From: Isoetes taiwanensis
Taxonomy: Eukaryota; Streptophyta; Lycopodiopsida; Isoetales; Isoetaceae
DNA length: 64,000 nucleotides
Assembly (NCBI GenBank): GCA_021234155.1
Contig: JAJEKV010000264.1
Location: 308,001 to 372,000 of the forward strand
Direction: 5' to 3'
The notes beneath the pieces are model-generated. The model saw nothing but the letters and a program-made list of their open reading frames with translations. It had not been told where the DNA came from and made no database searches. Both the position numbers and the translations under genes were made by a program. This document shows positions 9,296 through 20,817 of the stretch, in pieces (the stretch's first letter is position 1; the number at the start of each line of letters is the position of its first letter).

Positions 9296-12200
9296 TTATT
9301 CATCATCAGATAAGACATCTGGTAAGTTATCAAGTATTTTTGCCTCATAAGCAGGATCTAATTTGAAGGTGGTTCCCTTGCCCTTAGCACATTTTCTTTG
9401 CTCGAACGGAACTCTGATGGCACAGATCTGTGTGGAGAACACTAAACCCTTTGGATCATTTCTGCACAACTTATATCATACAGTTAATTTTGGGCCCTTC
9501 TGACAGTAGATACCATCCACAATACTCTCGCCAGCAAGGTACCATTGATCATTAATTTGAAAAATTTCTTCAACCACAAATTTTTCTTTGGTGCACCCAA
9601 GCAATCAGAATTCAGCACCCTCTTTATTACCTTTAGGTGCAGCCACTGCAAAATTGTCTCCAAGTCTTACTGCATCAGCTAAAACATTGGCATTGGTAGA
9701 ATAAAGAGGTCGATCATACTTGCATACTTTTACATTGTCTGCATGGACAACAGTTGATGGTTCAACTATGATGAGCTCCCATTTGTTGACATAAGCATTG
9801 TTCTCACATTCATTCCAGAGAGCCTCGGTACAATAAGAACAGAAACAAGACAGTTCTCTCACATGTAGCTGAGTGGAGCAGCCCTTCTTAAATCCATGGA
9901 TAGAGTGGAGTTGCTTGGTATTTGGTATGGTCTCAGCTCCCCCCCTCTTCTTTCTGTCTATGTCTTCAAGCTTCACCTCCCAGAAATATCTCCTTATCTT
10001 CTTGTGCCCTTTTACCTCTTGCCACTCCTTCAAGCCACAAGTGAATCTGTCTGCAGCTACTTTCACTATCTCGTATGTGTTGTTCAACTTCAGGCCTTCA
10101 TGCTTGATTTGCAGACTTCTTAGCCACTTTTTGAACTCTGCAGCCTTGCCATCATATTCACCCTTTCCACGATTGGAACCAAAGAAATTCCACATCATCT
10201 TCATATGAGTAGCTGCAACGTATCTTCCAACAAAATAGAATGGCTTGGCTGCCTTAAATTATGAGGCTGCTCCATCAGAGAAAACAATATGCATTATGGG
10301 AGCTTGCCTTCTGTTTTGCACATAGGCGTGATGTTTTATAAAGCAATACTGAACAAATAATGTGTCATGTTCTCTATCATCAGACACATAGTAGTGCGTC
10401 TCCTTTTCCATCTGACATGTTTCTTTGCTAATCCAATAAGTAATTTGGACAGATTATTGATCCAACGCATGGACTGCACCTCATTCTGCTCCTTGAATGC
10501 ATAGTTCTCTGCAAAGTCCACAATAGAAACTACCTAATCATATCGCAGATCGTCCAGTAGATCCCTGAATTGCTTAGCTTGCCACTTGTACCTGAAATTG
10601 TGAATTGGGAAATGTGGTAGTTTGGCAAGCATAACATTTATCAAATTCTTGTTTGGCGTTTCCTTGTACTGGTGTTTCAATTTCTTCTTGGATGTACGAT
10701 TCTTTAGCGTACACCATTCATAGTCAGTGTATTCCCATTTGATCAAACTGCCAATGTCCTGCTTCTCAATTGGGCAAATGGAGAAATTCTTGATCTCACA
10801 CTAACTGCAATTACCAAAGATACAATTCTTTTTGAAGAATTCACTCATGCCTTGTGGGCAGAGCAGCCTTCTCGATAATGCACTTGTGCTTGGGATTTTC
10901 TCTGACTTGCACACTTGCAGTCCTTTGGATGCTTGCTTCTCATTAGATTGAAACCATCAACAAGCATTTGCATTCTTACATGGTGAATACAGCAGCAGAA
11001 ATTGAAGTCCTTCAACTTCACTACAAACCATGGCTTTAATTTCTCGAACATCCTAAGTCCAATGTTTATGTCGGGGTGTTCTTCCTTGAACTTCTGAAAT
11101 AGCTGCATCTGTAGGATTTACAATTGAGAAGGTCATCAATTTGTAGACACAAGCAATGCTGAAGTGTTATGTAATGTGGCATCATGCACCACATCAAGCC
11201 ATCATATTACAGCCACCATACCAGCAGGCCCCACAATCACTACATAGCACATTCAACAAATCATCTTGCCCTACGTGCATGACATATCATAACACCCTGC
11301 AACATTAGTATCATATCACATCATTCTACAACACATCTACTATATGCATCATATATTACATCATTTTGCAACACATCTACCATGCATCATAATCGTGCAA
11401 CACATCTACCATAGGCATCATATATCACATCATCATGCACCACATCTATCATATGAATTATATTGATTGCAAATAGTTCATCAAATGCATCAAAGCAGTC
11501 CCATCATATTTTTCACCATCTGCAACCTGTAACACATGCATCATACAAATTGCATTCTCATCATAGATTATGCTTGCATTTAGTATGCCATCTAAAATGC
11601 ACAGTAATATAATGTATCTGTTCATAATACAATCACCATAACAGAGAGTGATGCAAATTGAATTGTGTACCTGTGTCTCCTCGAGATAATGAGCAGCATA
11701 ACGTTCACGTATTCCTTGATCAAGCCTTCTTGACCTCACATCCTTTATATTTGGAGAGATTCTTGTGTTTTGTTTCCAAAAAATTTGTATAGTCTGGACA
11801 ACCATTTCATTTATAGCATCAAATCTTCAAGTCCAGATGTAATATACCCATTTGTCAGCAGTTTGTGAACCAATCTCTTATTTTTTCTTCTTTTCCAATG
11901 TAAATTTCTGGGATGCACCTAAAACTTTGCCCCTTCTTCTGTCACTAACCTATGTAGTTTTCTCGCAAGTAATAGACATGGCGAGACATGATCTTTTGGC
12001 TGCTAAATTGTCATTTGAATTGGATAGCTTGGCATATTGCATCGTATCCCTGATGTTTTGAAGAATTACATTTTTAGCTTCTAGATCATTCATCTCTTCA
12101 CCAATCACATCTTCCATTGTCTTATCTATCAGGAGATCTATCAAAACCTCTTTTTTGCTCGAAGGATTCAATGCTCTTGTCTGTCTGTGAAAGAGGAAAA

Positions 12201-12406
12201 CAATCTTTCGTTTTGTTCCTGTTGTTCTACTTTAAGCAAAAGTTCCTGCTGCTAATTTTGTTAATTCTTCCCTCTCTTCTTTTCTTCTTCGGCGTTGTTT
12301 GTGCATTTTTTCCTGTTCACGTAATCTCTTATTCTTGCCCTTTGTAGTAGAAGCATTTCAATTAGCAGCAGCAGGTGCTACTATGACAGAGTTCTCTTCA
12401 TCCATT
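9296..12406 (-). pseudogene. Transposase-like protein of an unnamed DDE/DDD-type family
   Basis: Matching pieces run in order along -. First comes a basic start (MDEENSVIVAPAAA, KHKQRRRRKEER-like). Then FWKQNTRISPNIKDVRSRR with AAHYLEETQ, FKEEHPDINIGLRMF with FCCCIHHVRMQML, VDFAENYAFKEQNEVQS, IVFSDGAAS-stop-FK, and NFFGSNRGKGEYDG. After these come RELSCFCSYC, ending DVLSDDE at 9296. I know this order (SPN.RD, F...HPD.KIG, C.CH, DFAENY...EVQS.W, SDG..SQ(F/Y)K, NFF...HGKGP.DG) from uncharacterised animal and plant transposon proteins, and the Asp residues in DFAENY, SDG and GEYDG are candidate catalytic acids. The frame is broken several times, including TAA for the Gln of SDGAASQFK and TAG before VVSIVDF. 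Some gaps could be introns. I cannot name the superfamily with confidence. Confidence 0.65.
11170..11460. repeat. CAT-rich imperfect repeats inside the transposase gene
   Basis: Repeated ACATCATNNTGCACCACATCT and CAACACATCTACCAT-like units separate two conserved coding pieces of the minus-strand gene, so this may be intron sequence. Confidence 0.6.
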
Positions 12407-12639
12407 CAGCGAATTTCACAAGAACTATTGACAAGAAATGTGTTTTTGGATCAATTCGCCATTTGAATTCCAGTTTGAATTTAATTAAAGTTCTTCCATT
12501 GTCCTCCTTCCCTCCCCCTTCCGGGATCTAATTTGAATGTGGTTTATGCCATATCTGGCAGTTAGTTAGAAATTTGAAATTAATAGAGGTGATTATGCAT
12601 TGGTTACTAATTTTGTTCTCTTAATCATTGCGGATTGAC

Positions 12640-12790
12640 AGGTGGCATGATGTATTGTTGGCATATGATGTGTGATATGTGTTGTCATATGATGTGATAT
12701 GATGCGTAATGTGTTGGCATATAGTGCGTGAGTTCTGTTGTCATATGATGGGTCGGATGTGTTGGCATAAGACATGTGTGACGTGTAATG
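12640..12790. repeat. ATGTTGGCATATGATG minisatellite, right block, inverted
   Basis: TGTTGGCATATGATGTG-like units in the opposite sense to the 9.1-kb block. Together they bracket the minus-strand gene. Just to the right are degenerate telomere-like CCCTAAAC units (12850-12890). Confidence 0.6.
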
Positions 12791-13032
12791 TGTTGGATGC
12801 AAAAATTGTGATGTGTTCAAATCAACGACTCGTGAGTGGACACGTGACCTACCCTGCTCTTCCTAAACCCTGTGAACCCTAAACCTTGTGACTTGCAAAA
12901 TGGTATGAAGAAGTGAATCTTAAACCCTGTTAATTGCATGAATACTTACAGTTTATACTTTTTTAATTTGAAACAAAGATACAAGTATGAAGAAGAAAGT
13001 TTGAAGCAAAACTTAGTTTCAGATAATTTTTT

Positions 13033-13155
13033 GCCTAGAGGGCTTTGGATTCATTTAACGCCCGAAGGCCTTTCATTTACAATGGAGCCCGGAGGCTTGA
13101 AATCAAATGCCCGAAGGCTTTTCACAGTATTGTGTACGAAAAAAAGCCCAGAGGC
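13033..13155. repeat. Array of five GCCCGAAGGC palindromes
   Basis: GCCTAGAGGGC (13033), GCCCGAAGGC (13060), GCCCGGAGGC (13087), GCCCGAAGGC (13109) and GCCCAGAGGC (13146) are separated by A/T-rich spacers of 12-27 bases. The GCC/GGC arms are constant while the middle varies. A similar single motif, GCCCGAGGGC, lies near 34871. Confidence 0.7.
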
Positions 13156-13297
13156 ATGACCATAACTTTTTTACCAAAAAAAAAGGGGGAAGGAGGCTTG
13201 AGAATTGCATCACTTCTCCTCTTCAATGTCTACAAGAAAGAAGAATATTAGAATAGAAAAGTAAAAGTACGAAAATGGAATAAAAATAAACATGCAA

Positions 13298-13669
13298 ACC
13301 TGAATGCTCTGCAAGACATGTCAAAAATTCTTCGAATTCGGATTCTTCCTCTGAATCTTCATTTTCTTCTTCCTTCGACTCTTTCTCAGACCACTCATTC
13401 TCTAATTCAGGATCAAGCCAACCCTGAAGCAAAGCAGTCATGAATTCCTGTGAATCAGGCTCTGATTCTTCAACTTCTTCCTCCTCTTCATGCACTGAGT
13501 CTAAATCAGAGGGTTGCTGCAAAAAAACCTGCAATGGAGGGAACTCAACCCGAGGTCTTTTTGAAGAGACCTCGGGTTCTTCATGAAAAAACTCTGCTGC
13601 AGACGCCGAACGCTTCATGACTTGGGCAGAAAAAAGAATGGAAGGAATGGAATTTTGGCGTGCATGCAT
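13298..13669 (-). CDS. Hypothetical acidic protein, probable first exon
   Basis: An open frame on - starts with a Met at 13669 or, after MHARQNSIPSILFSAQV, at the Met of MKRSASAAEFFHEEPEV. It contains a short basic patch SSKRPRVEF that could be a nuclear signal and then a strongly acidic Glu/Ser-rich part (EEEEEVEESEPDSQEF and KESKEEENEDSEEESEF) with the hydrophobic patch ALLQGWLDPEL between. A good splice donor, CATTCAG/GTTTGCATG, falls at 13298, after which the frame becomes hydrophobic and ends. I do not recognise the family. It could be a small nuclear protein, the start exon of the transposase-like gene to its left, or chance; the length and composition make chance less likely. Confidence 0.35.
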
Positions 13670-13788
13670 AGCTTATATGCTAGGAATTTTAGGGCCAACA
13701 AAATTTAATGCAAATCACATCAATAAAATCATTTTGTACTCCAGCATCTCATGCGACAGTTTATCCCAACAAATTATCTAAAAAATAT

Positions 13789-14270
13789 AATTAAAAAAGT
13801 ACATTACCCTCACTACTCTCCCCACCCCAAAAAAAAAAGGAGATTATTCTTAAGAAGGCACATTACCCTCACTACCATGTTGCCATCGCACATGATCATG
13901 CCGATAACATATGTACCAGGTTGGCACCCATGAACATAATTAAAAAGGTACATTACCCTCACTACAAAAAAAAAGGATTATTCTTAAGTGATTCTTAAGT
14001 GTCTATTATTTATTGGTACAACCCCCTTGTTGGCTATGATTACTTTGGCAAGTTTTTATGATGAAGCAGAAGAAGAACCCATTAATCAATGCATCCAAGG
14101 AGGAATTGAAATAAGACCACACATTTTGGCAACACAATTTGCATCACAAGATGTACCATGTTGCCATCACATGATCATGCTGACAACATATGCACCAGGT
14201 TGGCATCATATGAACCAGGTTGGCACCCATGTACCATGTTGGCACCATATGCAATATGAGCACCATATTC
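13789..14270. repeat. Compound repeats: ACATTACCCTCACTAC and ATGTTGGCACC blocks
   Basis: AATTAAAAARGTACATTACC with CCTCACTAC occurs at about 13789 and 13937, with a partial copy at 13855; each is followed by A-runs and GATTATTCTTAAG in two cases. Between and after them run CATGTTGCCATC and CAGGTTGGCACCCATG units (13877-13932, 14110-14262). Confidence 0.7.
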
Positions 14271-14309
14271 AAAAACATTGTTCACCACAGATGAACATTC
14301 AAATATTTA

Positions 14310-14413
<104 letters not shown>

Positions 14414-14457
14414 CCTCCCACATGCTCCAAATGAGAGAGCATGAGAGGGGAGAGAGA

Positions 14458-14486
14458 GGTGAGAGTGGGAAAAACCCACTCTCACC
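14458..14486. other. Perfect 12-bp hairpin
   Basis: GGTGAGAGTGGG, loop AAAAA, CCCACTCTCACC. It directly follows the GA tract. Confidence 0.8.
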
Positions 14487-14515
14487 TTTTCGTGCCTAAG
14501 AGAGGATTTTTAGCC

Positions 14516-14557
14516 TAACTGGCTCGTGGGCCATTTCGCATTAGCCCACACCAGTTA
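14516..14557. other. Imperfect hairpin
   Basis: TAACTGG...CCAGTTA outer arms and TGGGC...GCCCA inner arms with a loop CATTTCGCATTA. Confidence 0.6.
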
Positions 14558-15703
14558 AGCCTTTTTTCCCCTTTATTTATCGCGGGCAGGGTACCTTTAT
14601 TTATCGCGGGCAGAGCAGCGCATGTCGAGCCAGATCAAAGCGGATCCGAGAAGCATATCAAAGCAGATCAAAGCGGAACGAGCAGTTTTGATTCGAATTC
14701 GATTCAATATACCATTTTGTTTGCCACAGCAAAGCCATTCCCACCAAGATAAGATCATGTTCCTGCAATTCTGTGGTTGTTTCTTTGAGAAATCCGTGTG
14801 GAAAAATGCGGATTATTTGATGAGTATTTTGTTCTCCAAGGATCGTGGCCAGGTATTTCGCTGAGCCTGTGAAGACCCAAAGAGTGCAGGTGTTACGAAG
14901 CCCTTGGCATTACGATAGAAGAATAGAAACAGTAAATTTGCAGCTGTATGCTTGGCTTGAATGCAAGAGAAAGTGAGTTTTTGTTAAGGAACACAACCCA
15001 GAATATGATTCTTCTGCCAGAAATGGGTTTTTTCGCATGAAACACTTTTTTTTAGAAGGAGAAAGAATTGAAGGGTATTTATGCAAAAGGTATGGGAATC
15101 GAAGCTCATAATGCAGTCTGTACAAGGCAAATCAGACACAATTTTCTGCAGATACGATGCTTCAAATGAAATCCCCTACCTGATGCAAAATCCCCTGCTC
15201 CAATCCCCTGTAAAAACCCTCACTTTTGTTGCAAAGGGAATGCCTTTTTCTAACTATGATAAACAAAAGAAAAAATCCAGCTCTCCTTATCTGCTACAAA
15301 ATTATCCTGTTTCTGCTACAAGATTATCCTGTTTCTGAGAAGAACTGAACAGAGCCGAACAGAGCAGGAAAGTAGCAACGAGCTGCAGAAACAGCTCTTT
15401 TTCCCTTTGTTTTTTTTAAGCGACGGGGGTAATGCCGAAATGGGCATAACTCCGAACGGGGCTTCAAGGCTGCAAAGTCGTGGAAAGCGGCCGAGGCCTG
15501 TGAGACTATTTAGGATCTTTGAAGGTAGTCCCTGTTGCCTCGTTATTTTTCCCTGTGTTATGGCTGCCATACCTCGCCTGGCACGCCCAAGATAACGTCC
15601 GCCAAGGAAAAAATGCTAACTAGGGGTTATCATCGAGATAATTAGCTCTCACACATCTATCCTAAAATCATTAGAAATTTTATCTCTGCATGTGGGAAAC
15701 CCA
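14558..15703. other. Non-coding stretch
   Basis: No gene recognised. TTTATTTATCGCGGGCAG is repeated near 14573 and 14595, and ATCAAAGC..GATC units recur at 14633-14670. Confidence 0.5.
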
Positions 15704-17412
<1,709 letters not shown>

Positions 17413-17510
17413 AAAGTTGGTGGGGGAAGGGCCCACTTTAGCCCACTTTAGCCATAGAAAGTTGGTGGGGGAAGGACCCACTTTAGCCATAGACAGTGGT
17501 GGGGGCATGA
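17413..17510. repeat. GTTGGTGGGGGAAGGNCCCAC tandem repeat
   Basis: Two full units of AAAGTTGGTGGGGGAAGG with CCCACTTTAGCC and a third partial unit. Each can fold locally (AAAGT...ACTTT, GTGGG...CCCAC). Confidence 0.7.
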
Positions 17511-17537
17511 CCCATCTGGTTGTGTTCTAGAGTGTCC

Positions 17538-17589
17538 CATAAGCTATGTCTTCCTGTGGGCGTCAAAATATTATCTATCTATCCTATCT
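17538..17589 (+). repeat. LINE 3' terminus with (TATC)n tail, copy E
   Basis: CATAAGCTATGTCTTCCTG then TGGGCGTCAAAAT is a diverged version of the terminal block seen in copies A, B and D, followed by ATTATCTATCTATCC. No coding part of this copy was recognised to its left. Confidence 0.5.
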
Positions 17590-17775
17590 TTGGAGAAAAG
17601 CCCTACTTTTTTGCTTCTCTGACACTCTTGTACCATATACGGCAATCTGCCATACAAGCCGAAGGACCTTCCTCATCCAATGGCTGCCCGTCTTTATAAA
17701 TAATAAACAACTCTCATAAGAAAGATTAAGTCAATTGTAATTTATTTTAAATATTTATTTATTTTATTTATTTAT

Positions 17776-18505
17776 ATGGTGTAGCTCTATTTAGGCCCTT
17801 AAAAGGCCATGGAGCATTCACTACAAGTTAACATCAGATCTTAGTCAACAGGTTACGGTGTGCATCCATCATCTTAATACAATGTCCTAAACTGTAATAT
17901 GGCAATGAAAATAGTGCTTGAAAATTAAAAAATTGAAAAGCAAATCTATCTCTAATATCACTGTACGTTGGCCAGTGAACAAACGCATGGTCTTCATCCT
18001 CAACACTTCTGGCCTCACAAAATTTGCAAATCCGCTCTTCCATTGGAATCTTGTGCCATCTGCCTATCTCCACTTCCAATCTGTGCGAGCTCATCCTGTA
18101 TTGAGCAATAATATGCTTCATAGATCTAGGGATGTCGGCTAACAGGAATCCTTGGTGCTTGTATTCTTATACGGAATTGACCTTGAGTCTGTAGTGCTTC
18201 ATTCGGCTGTCAAGATTTTACCATACTTTCTCAATTCTCAGCCCCTCTAAGAGCGCTTTAGCATTCGATTTACAATCGGGCCAATTGCATGCTTGCACCT
18301 CCCATCGATCTGCCCATTCCATGACATCATGCATCCAACCTCGTTGCTCAGAAACTATCATTTCTTGGTGAGGCATGGGGTCATGAGATTGCTTACGAAT
18401 CCTGTTGATAGAATTTATGGTTTGAAATAAAGCTTCTAATTTCAGAGGGAACATAACCGCCCCCACTAATATGATAGCATATGGTATTTGGATTTTAATG
18501 CCCAA
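17776..18505 (-). pseudogene. LINE ORF2 C-terminal fragment
   Basis: On -, ORF pieces at 18505-18218 (LVGAVMFPLKLEALFQTI.., MEWADRWEVQACNWPDC) and 18121-17834 (RMSSHRLEVEIGRWHKIP, ICKFCEARSVEDEDHAF) match the C-terminal zone of the LINEs at 25.5 and 50.4 kb. The last ligand of the zinc-knuckle-like CxxC...H...C pattern is Trp (VHWPTY where relatives have ECPAY). A frame change lies near 18150-18210. A 3' end rich in AAAT repeats follows on - (17740-17775). It abuts the copia fragment near 18540, so one truncated the other. Confidence 0.7.
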
Positions 18506-18548
18506 TTCTTCTCACATAAACAATTTCTGGACTGTTTCAATCTAAAGC

Positions 18549-20131
18549 TTGGCAGAAGTATTAGGCCTTTTGGAATCTTGGTTTGAAGATTCAGGAGAAG
18601 TTCAGCCAGCAACCTCTTCGCAGGGATCTGAGGTCGGGTTACCTCCACAATATGACCTTTTCAAACTTGACACACCTCAGTCATCCAATGTTGAGGAGAG
18701 TTTACAAGAGTTAGACAGCTGTGCTCAAAGTACTCTAACTGCGCCTCAAGTGGCCTTGAGAGATCAGCTAGAATAAGCAACATGCAGAAAGGTCCACAAT
18801 GTAACATAGCTTTAATGGCCAAGTCCGTGTATGACACTCATGATCCTGTACATTTTGAAGATGCATCCAAGGCTGACCATTGGAGAACTACCATGCAAGA
18901 GGAGATCAATATGTTTGACAAGCAAGAAACATGCTACCTCCAGGTAAGCATGCTATAGGTTGCAAATGGGTTTTCAAAACTAAATTTCTTGCTGATGGAT
19001 CTCTAGCTAAACATAAAGTGCGCCTTATAGCTAAAGGGTACTCACAAAAGTATAGGATTGATTATGATGAGGTATTTGCCCCTGTAGCTCGGTTGTCCTC
19101 TATTCGAGCAATCATAGCATTGGCTGCAGCTAAAGGCTGGCCAATAATCCACATGAATTTTAAATTTGCATTCCTTCATGGGAATCTACAAGAAGAAGTT
19201 TTCATGCAGCAACCTCAAGGGTTTGCTAAAAAGGTGCAAGAACATCTCGTATGCAGGTTGAAGAAGAGCTTATATGGCTTGAAACAAGCCCAAGTCTATC
19301 CGAGATATACTTCAAAAGTGGAATATGAGCAATGCCAAACTAGTCTCAGTATCTATAGACTTAGGTTCCAAGCTTCATGCGATCTGAGACGACAACTCTT
19401 GTGTGATGCTTTACACCAAAGTCTCATTGGAAGTCTGCTCTACTTGACCGCAACACCGACTGATTCATGTTTTGCGGTTAATCTTCTTTCAGTACATGCA
19501 AAGGCCTACATAATTACATTGGAAGGCAGCCAAGCATGTCTTTGGCCTACCTTCGAGGCACGTTACAAGAAGGATTATTTTACAAAAATCAAAATTGATA
19601 GCTGCACCATCTTTGTTGATGCCGATTATCACGGGTTGTGAAGACACTTTCAAGATCCACAACGAGGATCATGTCTTCACTTGGGCCTAATGTGTTCCAA
19701 TTGGATGTCACAAATGACAATCCTTTGTTCTATCAGCACTACCGAGGCTGAATTTAAAGCCCTTTCAGCGGGAGTGCAAGAAGCACTTTGGTTACAGAAG
19801 TTGTGGAAGGACCTTAAAGTTCCCATACAAAAGCCACAATTGTACATCGACAATCAGAGTACTATTTAGCTAGTATTCAATCCGGGTTTCCATGCAAGAA
19901 CCAAGCATCTTGATGCACATCTTCTCTTCTCACGAGAACGATTTCTGGCTTCTGAGTTGTCTTGTCTTACTGTTCAACACAACATCAGCTAACAGATATG
20001 TTTACCAAACCTTTGGCTAGTGCCAAACTAAGCACGTTCAAGAAGCAGCTAGGGATGGTGAAATTCTAGCTTAAGGGAGAGCAACATGTAGTAAGCTGAA
20101 ATTTTGAGGTCCACACAGGTTTAAGGGAGAG
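18549..20131 (+). pseudogene. Ty1/copia polyprotein remnant (linker, RT, RNase H)
   Basis: The frame from 18931 reads AIGCKWVFKTKFLADGSLAK, RLIAKGYSQKYRIDYDEVFA, PVARLSSIRAIIALAA, then FLHGNLQEEVFMQQPQGF and RLKKSLYGLKQAQ, the classic N-terminal half of copia reverse transcriptase. Immediately after LKQAQ the frame is scrambled and the catalytic YVDD segment is missing. The homology resumes at QSLIGSLLYLTATPTDSC and continues through the RNase H pieces VDADYHG, STTEAEFKALSAGVQEALWL and YIDNQSTI. Several frame changes and a TAG after DNQSTI confirm inactivity. The upstream Ser/Gln-rich piece at 18549-18776 fits the linker before RT. Integrase, protease, gag and the 5' LTR are absent. Purine tracts TTAAGGGAGAG occur at 20071 and directly before the LTR. 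Confidence 0.9.
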
Positions 20132-20357
20132 TGTTCGAACAATATTGTTAACCCTATGTGGACATTAGGTCACATGGGTCCAACGTTTATGGTCAAAGGT
20201 CAAAGGTCACATATAAGACTAGGTAAGTAAAGGTCACATGTTAAGACCGGTTAGGTGGTCACATCAGAGTTAGGTAGGAAGCCTCTTATCATATATGTAA
20301 CAAACATGCAAATGTAAGTAGCTCATTTTCCATTTCTCTCCTCCTGATCCTCCAACA
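20132..20357 (+). repeat. Copia 3' LTR
   Basis: It begins TGTTCGAACA after the purine tract AAGGGAGAG and ends CCTCCAACA, giving 226 bp with TG...CA ends. The boundaries rest on these signals only because no second LTR is present. Confidence 0.65.
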
Positions 20358-20725
20358 CTAAGTAATATGCTTAAGATATGCCAGAAACCACTCCAAACTT
20401 ACTGTTCCCTGTAAACTGGCGGTCGCCAGTATTGCTTGGCGGTTGTCGGTGTGCAAACTGGCTAATCGGCACCACCATGGTTGTTCATCTTCCAGCCATG
20501 GTAGAGCAGAGCAACCCATCCCTTTGGATATTTCTTTTAAGGTAATACACATTTATTCCATCCTTTCCGTTTTATAACTTTAGCCGTCTTTCTGATTCAT
20601 TTTGTAATAAGCTGAAGTATGTGGCACTTTGTAAGCACATTCCGTGAAGGAACTGTGCGGAAAGGAAACCCTTTGCTGTGCCAATTTTGACGATGTCGAT
20701 TCTAGCAGCCTGACATTTTGTAGGG
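20358..20725. other. Non-coding stretch
   Basis: Between the copia LTR and the foldback; CTTGGCGGTTGTCGG-like short repeats but no gene. Confidence 0.4.
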
Positions 20726-20817
20726 GGGAACCTCCGCCACCTGGCAGTTTCCGGGTGGAAATCCGCAGGCGGCGCTGCGGATTTCCACCTGGAAACCACC
20801 AGGTGGCAGAGGTTCCT
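20726..20817. other. GC-rich foldback, 43-bp arms
   Basis: Arm 1 at 20726-20768 and arm 2 at 20775-20817 are inverse complements with a few mismatches and leave a six-base loop (GCGGCG). The centre TTTCCGGGTGGAAATCC then GCAGGCGGCGCTGC resembles the centre of the foldback at 37421-37544. It stands out against AT-rich surroundings. Confidence 0.85.

Noticed and set aside
12850-12890. Interstitial telomere
   Set aside because: Only a few degenerate CCCTAAAC units broken by GTGA; too short and irregular.
14458-14486. Rho-independent terminator
   Set aside because: The hairpin has no T-tract after it and the context is eukaryotic; kept as a hairpin only.
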